Shown here piece after piece: positions 44,247 to 51,498 of a DNA stretch of 51,498 nt (positions are counted from its first letter, which is position 1; each line of letters starts with the position of its first letter). Under the pieces are notes generated by a model that ran no database searches, was not told where the DNA came from, and saw only the letters and a program-made list of their open reading frames with translations. Origin of the DNA: Sphingomonas sp. Leaf208 (lineage in GTDB: Bacteria > Pseudomonadota > Alphaproteobacteria > Sphingomonadales > Sphingomonadaceae); the NCBI RefSeq assembly GCF_001421415.1, contig NZ_LMKH01000014.1, positions 1,862-53,359 on the forward strand, read 5' to 3'. Made by a program: the position numbers and the translations under genes.

Positions 44247-45422
44247 TCACGCCCGCTCCACGATCGTGACGTTGGCGATGCCCCCGCCCTCGCACATCGT
44301 CTGCAAGCCGTACCGCCCGCCGCGCTCATGCAGCGCGTGAACGAGAGTCGCCATCAGCTTCGTGCCCGTCGCACCCAACGGGTGGCCAAGGGCGATTGCA
44401 CCGCCATTCACGTTAAGCCGCGCTGGATCGGCACCGAGCGCGGACAGCCACGCCATCGGGATTGATGCGAATGCCTCGTTCACCTCGAACAGGTCGATCT
44501 GATCCAGCGTCATGCCCGCACGCTGCAGCGCGCGACGGGTCGCGGAGATAGGCTCCTCCAGCATGATGACAGGATCGCCCGCCGTCACGGTAAGGTTGTG
44601 GATGCGCGCGAGCGGCGTCAGGCCATGCGTCCGAACCGCTTCGGCGGAGGCAACGAGGACACCGCTGGCGCCGTCGCAGATCTGGCTGGCGGTCGCCGCT
44701 GACAACGTGCCCTTCTCGCTCAACAGCTTGACCGAACCGATCGACTCGAGCGATGCGTCGGCACGTACGCCCTCGTCATGATCATGCACGACCGAATTGC
44801 CATCCGCATCGATCGTCGTGACCGGAACGATCTCGGCAGCGAAGGCGCCGGACGCGCGAGCGGCTACCGCCTTACGGTGGCTTTCCAGCGCATAGGCGTC
44901 CATCGCCGCCCGGTCGAAACCGTATTTGTCAGCGATCATCTGTGCACCGGTGAACTGGCTGAAGCCCTCGACTCCGTAGCGTTCCAGGATCTTTGCCGAG
45001 AACGGACTGCCACCCATCCCGGCCTTGGCGGCCAGCGTCACGGGCGATCCCATATGGACGCGGGACATGCTCTCGACGCCGCCGGCGATCACCAGATCCT
45101 GCGTGCCAGACATCACCGCTTGAGCGGCGAAGTGCAGCGCCTGTTGCGAGCTGCCGCATTGGCGATCGATCGTGACGGCAGGCACACTGTCGGGCAGCGA
45201 CGACGCAAGGACGACGTTACGGCCAAGTGCGAAGGTCTGCTCGCCGATCTGGCTGACGCAGCCGATGATGACGTCGTCGATCGCCGCTGGATCGACACCG
45301 GTCTCGGCGATGATGGCGTCGAGTATCGTCGCACCCAGGTCCGCCGGGTGAATCCCCGCAAGCCTGCCATTGCGACGGCCACCGGGAGTACGTTTCGCTG
45401 ATACGATGAAAGCTTCTAGCAT
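44247..45422 (-). CDS. Thiolase (acetyl-CoA acyltransferase)
   Basis: A 391-residue thiolase that cleaves a 3-ketoacyl-CoA with CoA. All catalytic features are present: nucleophilic Cys in IDRQCGSSQQAL, NEAFASIP with its Asn, GGAIALGHPLGATG with the His, and the second Cys in QTMCEGGGIA. Start at ATG 45422, eight bases after AAGGA; the frame extends upstream without need. It sits between two acyl-CoA dehydrogenase genes and completes a beta-oxidation round. Confidence 0.92.
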   Translation of the reverse strand: MLEAFIVSAKRTPGGRRNGRLAGIHPADLGATILDAIIAETGVDPAAIDDVIIGCVSQIGEQTFALGRNVVLASSLPDSVPAVTIDRQCGSSQQALHFAAQAVMSGTQDLVIAGGVESMSRVHMGSPVTLAAKAGMGGSPFSAKILERYGVEGFSQFTGAQMIADKYGFDRAAMDAYALESHRKAVAARASGAFAAEIVPVTTIDADGNSVVHDHDEGVRADASLESIGSVKLLSEKGTLSAATASQICDGASGVLVASAEAVRTHGLTPLARIHNLTVTAGDPVIMLEEPISATRRALQRAGMTLDQIDLFEVNEAFASIPMAWLSALGADPARLNVNGGAIALGHPLGATGTKLMATLVHALHERGGRYGLQTMCEGGGIANVTIVERA

Positions 45423-45441
45423 GAAAATGGTCCTTCGATGG

Positions 45442-46617
45442 TCAGAGGCCGACGGCGGCCTTGGCAATGATGGTGAGCTGGATTTCGCTGGTGCCGCCAA
45501 AGATCGACCACGCCCGCGCGTTGAGATAGCGTGCGGCGGCCAAGCCTGCCTCGGGCGGGCCGACCAGTGCGGGCGCGTCGTCGGCGTGGAACGGGCGTTC
45601 GGCGGGGAGCTGCAAGCTCGCCATGCCGAACGCGTCGATCGCAAGACCCTCGATCCCCTGGCGCACCTCGGAGGCGATGAGTTTCACCGCGAGGCTACGC
45701 GCATGCGGTGGATTGCCCTGCTCGATCTCCAGCAACGTGCGCAACTCGGTCATCTCGAGCGCTTCCGCCTCCAGCCGCAGCCGGACGGCGCGATCCGCAA
45801 GTTCGCCCGTCAACGTCGTGGCGCGCGTCAAATGATCGAGATCGGCCAGCAATTGCGGCGCATAGCCGGTACCACCGCGCTCGTTCTCGAGCAGGAACTT
45901 GGCGATCGTCCACCCCTGCCCTTCTTCGCCGACCAGGTTCGCGACGGGAACACGGACGTCTTCGAGAAAGACCTCGTTCAGTTCATGGTCTCCCGACGCG
46001 CTCAGGATCGGTCTCACGGTAACACCGGGCGATGCCATGTCGATCAGCAGGAACGAGATGCCGCGCTGCGCCTTGACGGTGGCGTCGGTGCGTACAAGCG
46101 CGAACATCCAGTTCGCGAATTGCGCCTGCGTGGTCCAAATCTTCTGACCCGAAACGATATACTCGTCGCCTTCGCGCACCGCGCGGGTGCGGAGCGAGGC
46201 AAGGTCGGAGCCTGACCCCGGTTCGGAGAAACCCTGTGCCCAGATGTGCTCGCCGCTGCGCAATGCGGGCAGAAACCGCTTCTGCTGTTCATCGCTGCCG
46301 TAGGTATACAGGACCGGCCCGACCAGCTTCAGCCCCATACCGGGTAGGATTGGTGCACCCGCGGTCGTACATTCGGTCTCGAATATCCAGCGGCGCACGG
46401 CATCCCATCCCGGTCCACCGGCCGCTTGAGGCCAGAAATAGACGAGCCAGCCCTTGGCGTTCAACGCCGCCTGCCATGCAAGATACACGTCGGGTTCGGC
46501 GAACACGCCCGATGTCAGAGTTGCGCCCCGCCGCATCGCCGGCGTCAGAGCGTCCTGCAGGAAGGACCGCACCTCCGTACGGAAAGCCTGCTGTTCTGGA
46601 GATAGCGAAAGATCCAT
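45442..46617 (-). CDS. Acyl-CoA dehydrogenase
   Basis: A 391-residue flavin dehydrogenase. It has FWPQAAGGPGW, WAQGFSEPGSGSDLASLRTRA (substrate/flavin loop), GQKIWTTQAQFANWMF and C-terminal IFGGTSEIQL. The YEGT Glu position is Gly, as in the FadE-like groups that use a base elsewhere. Similar proteins act on branched or steroid side-chain acyl-CoAs. Start at ATG 46617 overlaps the Ltp-like stop (TGATG). A heteromer with the short dehydrogenase at 43238 is possible. Confidence 0.87.
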   Translation of the reverse strand: MDLSLSPEQQAFRTEVRSFLQDALTPAMRRGATLTSGVFAEPDVYLAWQAALNAKGWLVYFWPQAAGGPGWDAVRRWIFETECTTAGAPILPGMGLKLVGPVLYTYGSDEQQKRFLPALRSGEHIWAQGFSEPGSGSDLASLRTRAVREGDEYIVSGQKIWTTQAQFANWMFALVRTDATVKAQRGISFLLIDMASPGVTVRPILSASGDHELNEVFLEDVRVPVANLVGEEGQGWTIAKFLLENERGGTGYAPQLLADLDHLTRATTLTGELADRAVRLRLEAEALEMTELRTLLEIEQGNPPHARSLAVKLIASEVRQGIEGLAIDAFGMASLQLPAERPFHADDAPALVGPPEAGLAAARYLNARAWSIFGGTSEIQLTIIAKAAVGL

Positions 46618-47765
46618 CACGCGCGCTCCACGATCGCGACGCCCGAGACGCCGGGGGCGCCGTAGACGTGACTATATCCCAACCGGGGGCTGCCCGGCAC
46701 CTGCCGCGCGCCAGCCTGGCCGGTCAGTTGGCGATAATTCTCGTACACCTGCCGCAGCCCCGAGGCGCCGACCGGCTCCCCGCACGCTAGGCAACCACCA
46801 TCGGTGTTCACCGGCAGCGCACCGCCGATCCGCGTTCGTCCCTCCGCCAGCCACCGTTCCTGCTCGCCATCGGCGCAGAAACCGTTCTCGGCCATGTGCA
46901 TGATCTCTGCCCCGCTTTCGGTATCCTGCAATTGCGCGACGCTGATATCGGCAGGACTAACCCCTGCCATCTCATATGCGGCGCGCGAGGCGATCTCGGT
47001 GGGTGATGGCCCACGATCGATTTCCAGCGCCGGCGAAAAGACCTCGAACGACCCCGGCGGGCGGCTACGGACCGCGGCCGCACGAAGCCGCACCATCGGC
47101 AATCCCAGTTCGCGTGCGCGCTTGCCACTCGCGAAGATCAGAGCAACCGCGCCTTCGCCAGGCGAGCAGAACATGAACTTGGTCAGCGGGTCGCTTACCA
47201 TCGTCGATTGCAGGATCATGTCCGCATCGACCGGTTCGCGCCGCCATGCATGCTCGGTCAGCGCACCATTTGCGAACGCCTTCTCCGCGACGGCTGCGAG
47301 GGTCGGTGGCGTAATGCCGTAAGCTGCCATGTACCGTTGGATCTTCATCGCGAAGAACTGCGTGGTCAGCATCAGGCCAGTCTCGCCATACCATTCGGGC
47401 AGGCCCCATTCGGCAGGCTTGGGATCGAAGGCACCACGCGGATGCTTGTCGAAGCCGACGGCGATACCCAAGTCGAATTCGCCCGACTTGATCGTCGTAT
47501 AGGCGCCGAACATCGCCGAGCCGCCGGTCGCGCAACCGTTCGACACGTTGATGAACTGCAAGCCCGTCAGTCCCAGATCGGAGACCATGGTGTCCGCTTT
47601 GCCCGCGGCGTCCGATCCGCCGTAGGCGAACTGCACATCAGGCCACGACAGCCCTGCATCGGCGAGCGCCGCACGAACGGCGAATGCCCCTTGCTGCAAG
47701 CCACTACGGCCCGGCGTACGGCCGAACGGGTGAATGCCAGCACCGACGATGAAAACGTCGCTCAT
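46617..47765 (-). CDS. Ltp/SCP2-type thiolase-like protein (possible retro-aldolase)
   Basis: A 382-residue thiolase-fold protein of the lipid-transfer-protein group. The nucleophile-region Cys is C78 (NVSNGCATGG). The usual C-terminal GHPxGAxG is replaced by CGEPVGASGLRQVYEN, as in Ltp2-type proteins that work as aldolases on branched beta-hydroxyacyl-CoAs in steroid side-chain degradation. It starts inside the stop of the OB-fold gene (TGATG), matching the known requirement of Ltp2 for a DUF35 OB-fold partner. Thiolase activity remains an alternative. Confidence 0.82.
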   Translation of the reverse strand: MSDVFIVGAGIHPFGRTPGRSGLQQGAFAVRAALADAGLSWPDVQFAYGGSDAAGKADTMVSDLGLTGLQFINVSNGCATGGSAMFGAYTTIKSGEFDLGIAVGFDKHPRGAFDPKPAEWGLPEWYGETGLMLTTQFFAMKIQRYMAAYGITPPTLAAVAEKAFANGALTEHAWRREPVDADMILQSTMVSDPLTKFMFCSPGEGAVALIFASGKRARELGLPMVRLRAAAVRSRPPGSFEVFSPALEIDRGPSPTEIASRAAYEMAGVSPADISVAQLQDTESGAEIMHMAENGFCADGEQERWLAEGRTRIGGALPVNTDGGCLACGEPVGASGLRQVYENYRQLTGQAGARQVPGSPRLGYSHVYGAPGVSGVAIVERA

Positions 47766-48190
47766 GCCGCCAACGCCGTTGGCGCGAAAGCGAAGGTCGT
47801 ACGAACCTCTCCATCCATTCGCGTAAAGGCCTGCGCCACCAGCGTCATCGGCATGTCGATCGCGAATTGGTCGATGGGTGCGCCGGTCAGCCGACCCTCG
47901 ACGATCAGTGCTTCACCCAAAGCCACATAGCCGACCGCATAAGGTTCGAACGCTTCTGGCCCCGCATAGGGCGGCGACTTGGGACGGAAACGCTGCACCG
48001 TCCACGACCACAAACGGCCTTCGCGAGGCAACGTTATCGTTTCAAAACGGTCCTCGTCATCGGGTAGCGGAAAGGCGATCGCGCCCGTCATGCGATTGCG
48101 GCCCGCCAACAAGACGACGTCGCCCTGTCCATCGCGGACAAGCAAGCGATCGTCGATCAGGGTCGCATCTTCCTGCGGTGCATCCAGCAT
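47762..48190 (-). CDS. OB-fold (DUF35-type) partner of the Ltp-like protein
   Basis: A 142-residue protein matching the acyl-CoA-associated OB-fold family: LWSWTVQRFRPKSPPY and YAVGYVALGEALIVEGRLTG. The N-terminal zinc ribbon that usually carries CxxC pairs reads VLLAGRNRMTGAIAFP with no cysteines, so this copy probably does not bind zinc. AAGGAGAG precedes ATG 48190. It is coupled to the Ltp-like gene and likely scaffolds or activates it. Confidence 0.78.
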   Translation of the reverse strand: MLDAPQEDATLIDDRLLVRDGQGDVVLLAGRNRMTGAIAFPLPDDEDRFETITLPREGRLWSWTVQRFRPKSPPYAGPEAFEPYAVGYVALGEALIVEGRLTGAPIDQFAIDMPMTLVAQAFTRMDGEVRTTFAFAPTALAA

Positions 48191-48251
48191 ATCTCTCTCC
48201 TTGGTTTGAGAGACTAGCGGCATCGCCAATGATACGCCGCTGACCTTTGTG

Positions 48252-49025
48252 TCAGCGCACCTTGCCGAGAAAACCGAGCTGCGCCGCCTTGAACAGCGCC
48301 TGGTCGCGATTGACGGCATCGAGCTTCTGCGCGGCGGAGCGGATATGAAACCGGATGGTGGTGCGCTTCAGGCCAAGGATGATCGCGATATCGTCGTTGG
48401 TCTTGCCCGCCCCCGCCCACCGCAGGCACTCGACCTCCCGCTTCGTCAGCGCCACTCCCGCCAGCTGCTCGCGTGGCTGTTCTGTTGCCTTGACGTAGCT
48501 GGTGATGAAGATTCGCGCGAGCAGCGCCAGTGCCTCGTCATGCGCGCCGAAGATCGCGCTCAGGTCCTCCACGTCATGATCATGATGGACGAAACTCGCA
48601 GCGCCGATCTGTCCGAACGGGAGATGCACCGGCGCCACGATCGCCGCGCGCGTGAACGCCCGCGCCTCAAAATCGGAGAGGTCGAGCGCTTCCAGCGCAC
48701 GATTGCGCGACCGCGAATAAATGCCGCTTCTGTTGCACCAGAACGGTTCCCCCTCCAGCCGACACGCCTTGGGCAAAGGCGACGTCAGTCCGAGCAGGGG
48801 TACTTCCCACCATAACGCCCCAGCCTCGCCCGGCGTGAAGACATCGCCGGCGAGTACGCGGCCGTCCACATCCTTCATCGGCGTCGAGGTGGCGATATTG
48901 TGCGTGATGTTGACGAGTAGCCCGGTGCGCTCGCTCACCGCATCGCGCAGCGCCTCGGCAGCCGGACGTATGTCTGCGGACGTCTGTATCCGTACCGCGT
49001 CGAGGATATTGTCGTCGATCAGCAT
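48252..49025 (-). CDS. LuxR-family transcriptional regulator
   Basis: A 257-residue regulator with a C-terminal LuxR/GerE helix-turn-helix at about residues 195-250 (LTKREVECLRWAGAGKTNDDIAIILGL, abridged reading LTKREVECLRW then GKTNDDIA). The N-terminal 170 residues resemble an autoinducer-type PAS-like sensor domain. No luxI-like synthase is in the window, so it is a solo that may sense a pathway intermediate. ATG 49025 chosen; a TTG at 49052 is possible. It lies upstream of, and in line with, the OB-fold gene. Confidence 0.8.
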   Translation of the reverse strand: MLIDDNILDAVRIQTSADIRPAAEALRDAVSERTGLLVNITHNIATSTPMKDVDGRVLAGDVFTPGEAGALWWEVPLLGLTSPLPKACRLEGEPFWCNRSGIYSRSRNRALEALDLSDFEARAFTRAAIVAPVHLPFGQIGAASFVHHDHDVEDLSAIFGAHDEALALLARIFITSYVKATEQPREQLAGVALTKREVECLRWAGAGKTNDDIAIILGLKRTTIRFHIRSAAQKLDAVNRDQALFKAAQLGFLGKVR

Positions 49026-49125
49026 GGCAGCGTGGAGGGACTCACCGTCCAAGCATAAACAAGGTGAGGATCAGGTCGCGATCGGTCGTACATGGACGGG
49101 GTCTAACAGGATCGCCGCCGGCGCG

Positions 49126-49740
49126 TTACCCCTGCGATGGGTTGGTCTTGAGCCCGTCGAAGAAGGGTTGGCATAGCGCATCCGCGACTTGCTCCGGCGT
49201 CTGCGTCGGGGCCAGCGGCGGGTACCATTTATACGCCCAGTTGCACATGCCCAGGAAGCCGTAGGTCGTAATGGTCGAATCGACGCTGCGGAATTCGCCG
49301 CTCGCTATGCCGGCCTCGATCAAGCCCTTCACGCGGGCGAAATAATCGCGTCTTGCCTGGCGGATAGCATCGCGCATTTCCCCTTCCAGATCACCGTAAT
49401 TGTCCATGAAGGCACGAACATAGCCCGGGTGGTTGGCGATCTGAGTCAGGATGCCGACGCACGCCGCGCGTAGCGACGGTACCGGATCGGAGCCCTCCTC
49501 CACCGTAAGCCCGGCAAGCAAGGCCTGGATATGCGTATCGTGGATCGCGTACAAAATGGAAATCTTGCTCGGGAAGTAATGGTACAGGGTCGGCTTTCCC
49601 ATGCCGACCTCGTCCGCGAGCATCTGCATCGACGTATTGTGATACCCGACTTTGTCGAACAGGCCGGCGCAATGCTCGATGATCGCAATACGCTTCTCAT
49701 CATGCGCTTCCGTGCGAACCTTGGTCGTCTTTGCCGGCAT
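49126..49740 (-). CDS. TetR-family transcriptional regulator
   Basis: A 204-residue repressor. The N-terminal helix-turn-helix covers about residues 17-62 (AGLFDKVGYHNTSMQMLADE then GMGKPTLYHYFPSK). The C-terminal domain, with GMCNWAYKWYPP and PEQVADALCQPFFDGL, resembles the KstR2-like group that responds to CoA thioesters of cyclic or steroid-derived acids. It is the most likely protein to bind the GACCGnnCGGTC palindromes at 34.2-34.5 kb and 50.6 kb; this link is inferred from size, symmetry and location. Start taken at ATG 49740; the frame is open to 49803. Confidence 0.85.
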   Translation of the reverse strand: MPAKTTKVRTEAHDEKRIAIIEHCAGLFDKVGYHNTSMQMLADEVGMGKPTLYHYFPSKISILYAIHDTHIQALLAGLTVEEGSDPVPSLRAACVGILTQIANHPGYVRAFMDNYGDLEGEMRDAIRQARRDYFARVKGLIEAGIASGEFRSVDSTITTYGFLGMCNWAYKWYPPLAPTQTPEQVADALCQPFFDGLKTNPSQG

Positions 49741-49825
49741 GCGGTGTCGTATCCTGTTGTCTAGCAGTTGTCGTTCGTATGCCGTTCGAGCGCGTGCGTC
49801 CATGCATCCGAGCAGCCTTGGCCTG

Positions 49826-50536
49826 TTAACCGCCCTTTGGCGCTTCCATCGCGGTTGCGCCGATCACCCATGCCGACAACCCGGCGACCGGGACCGCGCA
49901 GAGGATGGCTTCGGCGATCTGGGCCTCGGTCGCGCCCGCCTTTCGTGCGCCATCGATGTGAACGGACGCCCAGTTACTATAGTCCGCGGCGAGCACGGTC
50001 ACGAGCAGGAGTTCCGCATGAGCCGGCTCCAATGCGGTCCCCGACAGCGTCCCCTCACGCATGAGATAATAGGCGTCGGCGCCGGTAGGCACGAGATCAA
50101 GCAACAGCCGAAGCGATGGCGGCACCGTACCGAAATACTTGATGAAATTGCCTTCCGCGTCTCCCTCCTCGACCTCAACCGGCTGCTCATCGGCCTCGAT
50201 CACGGCATCGTCGGGATAGGTCACGCTCAGCACTTCGGCGAAACGGAGCGTCGCCCCCTCGCCTCGCGAACTCGACAAAATCGTCATCGCCGCGGCGGCA
50301 TGCTCGCTCGTCAGCCCAGCGGTCGCGGCCTGCGCCAATTCCCGTCGAGCCATCGCCTCATAGCCTTTCGTACAAGCGGCCGCGGCGACAAACAGACGCT
50401 TGAGCGAAGCCGGCAGCGCACCGTCCTCCTCGACCACCTTACGAAACCGCGCATAACCCGCGACGGTCTTCGGCGCGTTGGAGCGCAGTCGCCCGCTTGT
50501 AAGCAGCGGATTGGCTTCGGGGGCGTCGCGAGTCAC
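49826..50536 (-). CDS. Carboxymuconolactone-decarboxylase family protein (paralogue of 33497)
   Basis: A 236-residue helical CMD-like protein, clearly similar to the one at 33497: RSNAPKTVAGYARFRKVV against RSHAPYTLAGYAAFRDVI, and a second half HAELLLVTVLAADYSNWASV. It lacks an AhpD CxxC. The start is a GTG at 50536, with AAGGAG seven bases upstream; longer frames reach 50701 but run through the operator. Like its paralogue it is the first gene leaving a divergent region with a GACCGnnCGGTC site. Function unknown. Confidence 0.76.
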   Translation of the reverse strand: MTRDAPEANPLLTSGRLRSNAPKTVAGYARFRKVVEEDGALPASLKRLFVAAAACTKGYEAMARRELAQAATAGLTSEHAAAAMTILSSSRGEGATLRFAEVLSVTYPDDAVIEADEQPVEVEEGDAEGNFIKYFGTVPPSLRLLLDLVPTGADAYYLMREGTLSGTALEPAHAELLLVTVLAADYSNWASVHIDGARKAGATEAQIAEAILCAVPVAGLSAWVIGATAMEAPKGG

Positions 50537-50631
50537 GTCTTTCTCCTTCAAGCAGAAGCCGATGATCCTTGGTGCGGCCTGTGTACCGCCCTTCTTAACG
50601 ACCATCCGGACGCTGACAACAGTTGACGACC

Positions 50632-50643
50632 GACCGTACGGTC
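50632..50643. promoter_or_regulatory. Operator site E, GACCG-TA-CGGTC
   Basis: A perfect 12 bp palindrome between the divergent CMD-like (start 50536) and SDR (start 50710) genes. It shares the arms of sites A to D, 16 kb away, and lies about 0.9 kb from the TetR gene. Confidence 0.75.
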
Positions 50644-50709
50644 GATTATTCGTGGCGGCGATAATCGAGAAAGATGTCAGGCTATGACGAACGACCGGCA
50701 ATCGACGTG

Positions 50710-51498
50710 ATGAGAGAATTGGAAAACCGCGTTGCCCTGGTCACCGGCGCAGCGTCGGGCATCGGGCGCGCTACCGCCCGTCGCATGGCCGAACACGGTG
50801 CGACCGTTATTCTCGTCGATCGAACAGCAGACGCCTTGCCTAGCGCGCTGGAAGACCTGCCGGCAGGTGCGCACCGCACCGTCACGCTCGACGTCACCGA
50901 CGAAGCCGGATGGATCGACGTGGCGCGGACCATTGACGATGAGATCGGGCATCTCGACATCCTGGTGAACAACGCCGGCTTCGGGACCTTCCGTTCCATC
51001 GCCGATACGACGCTCGATCACTGGCGGATGGTCATGGCCGTCAACCTCGACAGTATCTTTCTCAGCACCAAATATCTTCTGCCCCTGCTCGCGAAGTCGC
51101 CGACGGGCGGTGCGATCGTCAATATGTCGTCGATCCGCGGCATCGCGGGCGCCGCCAACACCGGCGCTTACTGTGCGGCAAAGGGCGGCGTTCGCATGTT
51201 CACCAAGGCCACTGCACTCGAATGCGCGGCCTTGGGCAACGGGGTACGCGCCAACTCCATTCACCCCGGACACGTCGCCACGCCCCTGACAGCGGGAGCG
51301 CACGCGTCGGAGGAAGGACAGCGCGCGCTGCTGGCGGACACGCCGCTTGGGCGCAAGGCCTCGCCGGACGAGATAGCCGACGCCATTGTCTTCTTGGCCG
51401 GAGACGGATCGCGTTCCGAACCTGGAGTCGACCGCACCGTTAACGTCCTTGTAATGCCGCGCCGCCCCGATACCGCCACGTTAAGCGCAAACGCCGTT
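50710..51498 (+). CDS. SDR-family oxidoreductase, running off the window end
   Basis: At least 263 residues of a classical SDR, with no stop before the window end. Motifs: TGAASGIGRATA, LVNNAGFGTF, catalytic Ser in NMSSIRGIAG, YCAAKGGVRMF and HPGHVATPL. It resembles cyclopentanol and hydroxysteroid dehydrogenases and the SDR at 41471. The family end (T-G-x-E-x-x-V-D-G-G) is absent: after VFLAGDGS the sequence reads PGVDRTVNVLVMPRRPD and continues past the normal length. This suggests a rearrangement or error near 51400. No strong Shine-Dalgarno precedes the ATG. Confidence 0.8.
   Translation, partial: MRELENRVALVTGAASGIGRATARRMAEHGATVILVDRTADALPSALEDLPAGAHRTVTLDVTDEAGWIDVARTIDDEIGHLDILVNNAGFGTFRSIADTTLDHWRMVMAVNLDSIFLSTKYLLPLLAKSPTGGAIVNMSSIRGIAGAANTGAYCAAKGGVRMFTKATALECAALGNGVRANSIHPGHVATPLTAGAHASEEGQRALLADTPLGRKASPDEIADAIVFLAGDGSRSEPGVDRTVNVLVMPRRPDTATLSANAV

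Noticed and set aside
48252..49025. A complete quorum-sensing pair
   Set aside because: The LuxR-type gene has no luxI-like synthase neighbour in the window, so only a solo regulator can be supported.

Overview
The window reads as high-GC chromosomal DNA from a sphingomonad-type alphaproteobacterium (Sphingomonas or a close relative). The evidence is four large TonB-dependent receptors, an OprB-type porin, dense ATGA/TGATG translational coupling, an alphaproteobacterial LexA box (GAAC-N7-GAAC) before dinB, and many acyl-CoA catabolism genes. I saw no rRNA, tRNA, CRISPR array or intact insertion sequence. Organism and function assignments come from reading the sequence and from family knowledge, not from database searches.

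Region 1 (1-11.7 kb) is an organosulfur scavenging cluster: a LysR regulator, then a tightly coupled plus-strand operon with an SsuC permease, SsuB ATPase, cupin thiol dioxygenase, three-domain rhodanese, SsuD-like monooxygenase, SsuA-like binding protein, a TonB receptor broken by one in-frame TAA, an NtaA/DszA-type flavin monooxygenase and a peroxiredoxin-like protein. Copies of a 60-61 bp intergenic repeat lie at both ends.

Region 2 (11.7-13.6 kb) is a minus-strand dinB-alkB DNA damage pair behind the LexA box. Region 3 (13.6-25.6 kb) is mixed: a second TonB receptor broken by one in-frame TAG, a secreted M20 peptidase, an RBBP9-like hydrolase, a desaturase coupled to a leaderless PhnD-like protein, a minus-strand peptide deformylase / APC transporter / TauD-like dioxygenase group, and an intact TonB receptor. 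Region 4 (25.6-26.5 kb) is a more AT-rich patch holding a small HNH-like gene between two more copies of the repeat.

Region 5 (26.5-51.5 kb) is a large catabolic island for an unidentified carboxylic acid, ketone or alcohol handled as CoA thioesters. A minus operon (34.2 to 26.5 kb) encodes a carboxymuconolactone-decarboxylase-like protein, crotonase, EthD protein, two SDRs, an acyl-CoA ligase, an APH-type kinase and a broken OprB porin. The divergent plus operon (34.5-42.2 kb) encodes an ACAD11-type dehydrogenase, a second APH-type kinase, a TonB receptor, an MFS transporter and two SDRs. A converging minus set (49.0 to 42.2 kb) encodes a LuxR regulator, an OB-fold partner and Ltp-like thiolase/aldolase, two acyl-CoA dehydrogenases, a thiolase and an MDR reductase. 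A TetR regulator and a second divergent CMD/SDR pair follow. Five copies of the palindrome GACCGnnCGGTC occur in just two divergent promoter regions and probably define the island's regulon, most simply through the TetR protein.

Three outer-membrane transport genes are disrupted: two by single stop codons, and the porin by a 100-bp-period duplication. A second duplication of exactly the same period lies 0.8 kb away. These could be real decay or assembly and sequencing artefacts; raw reads would decide.
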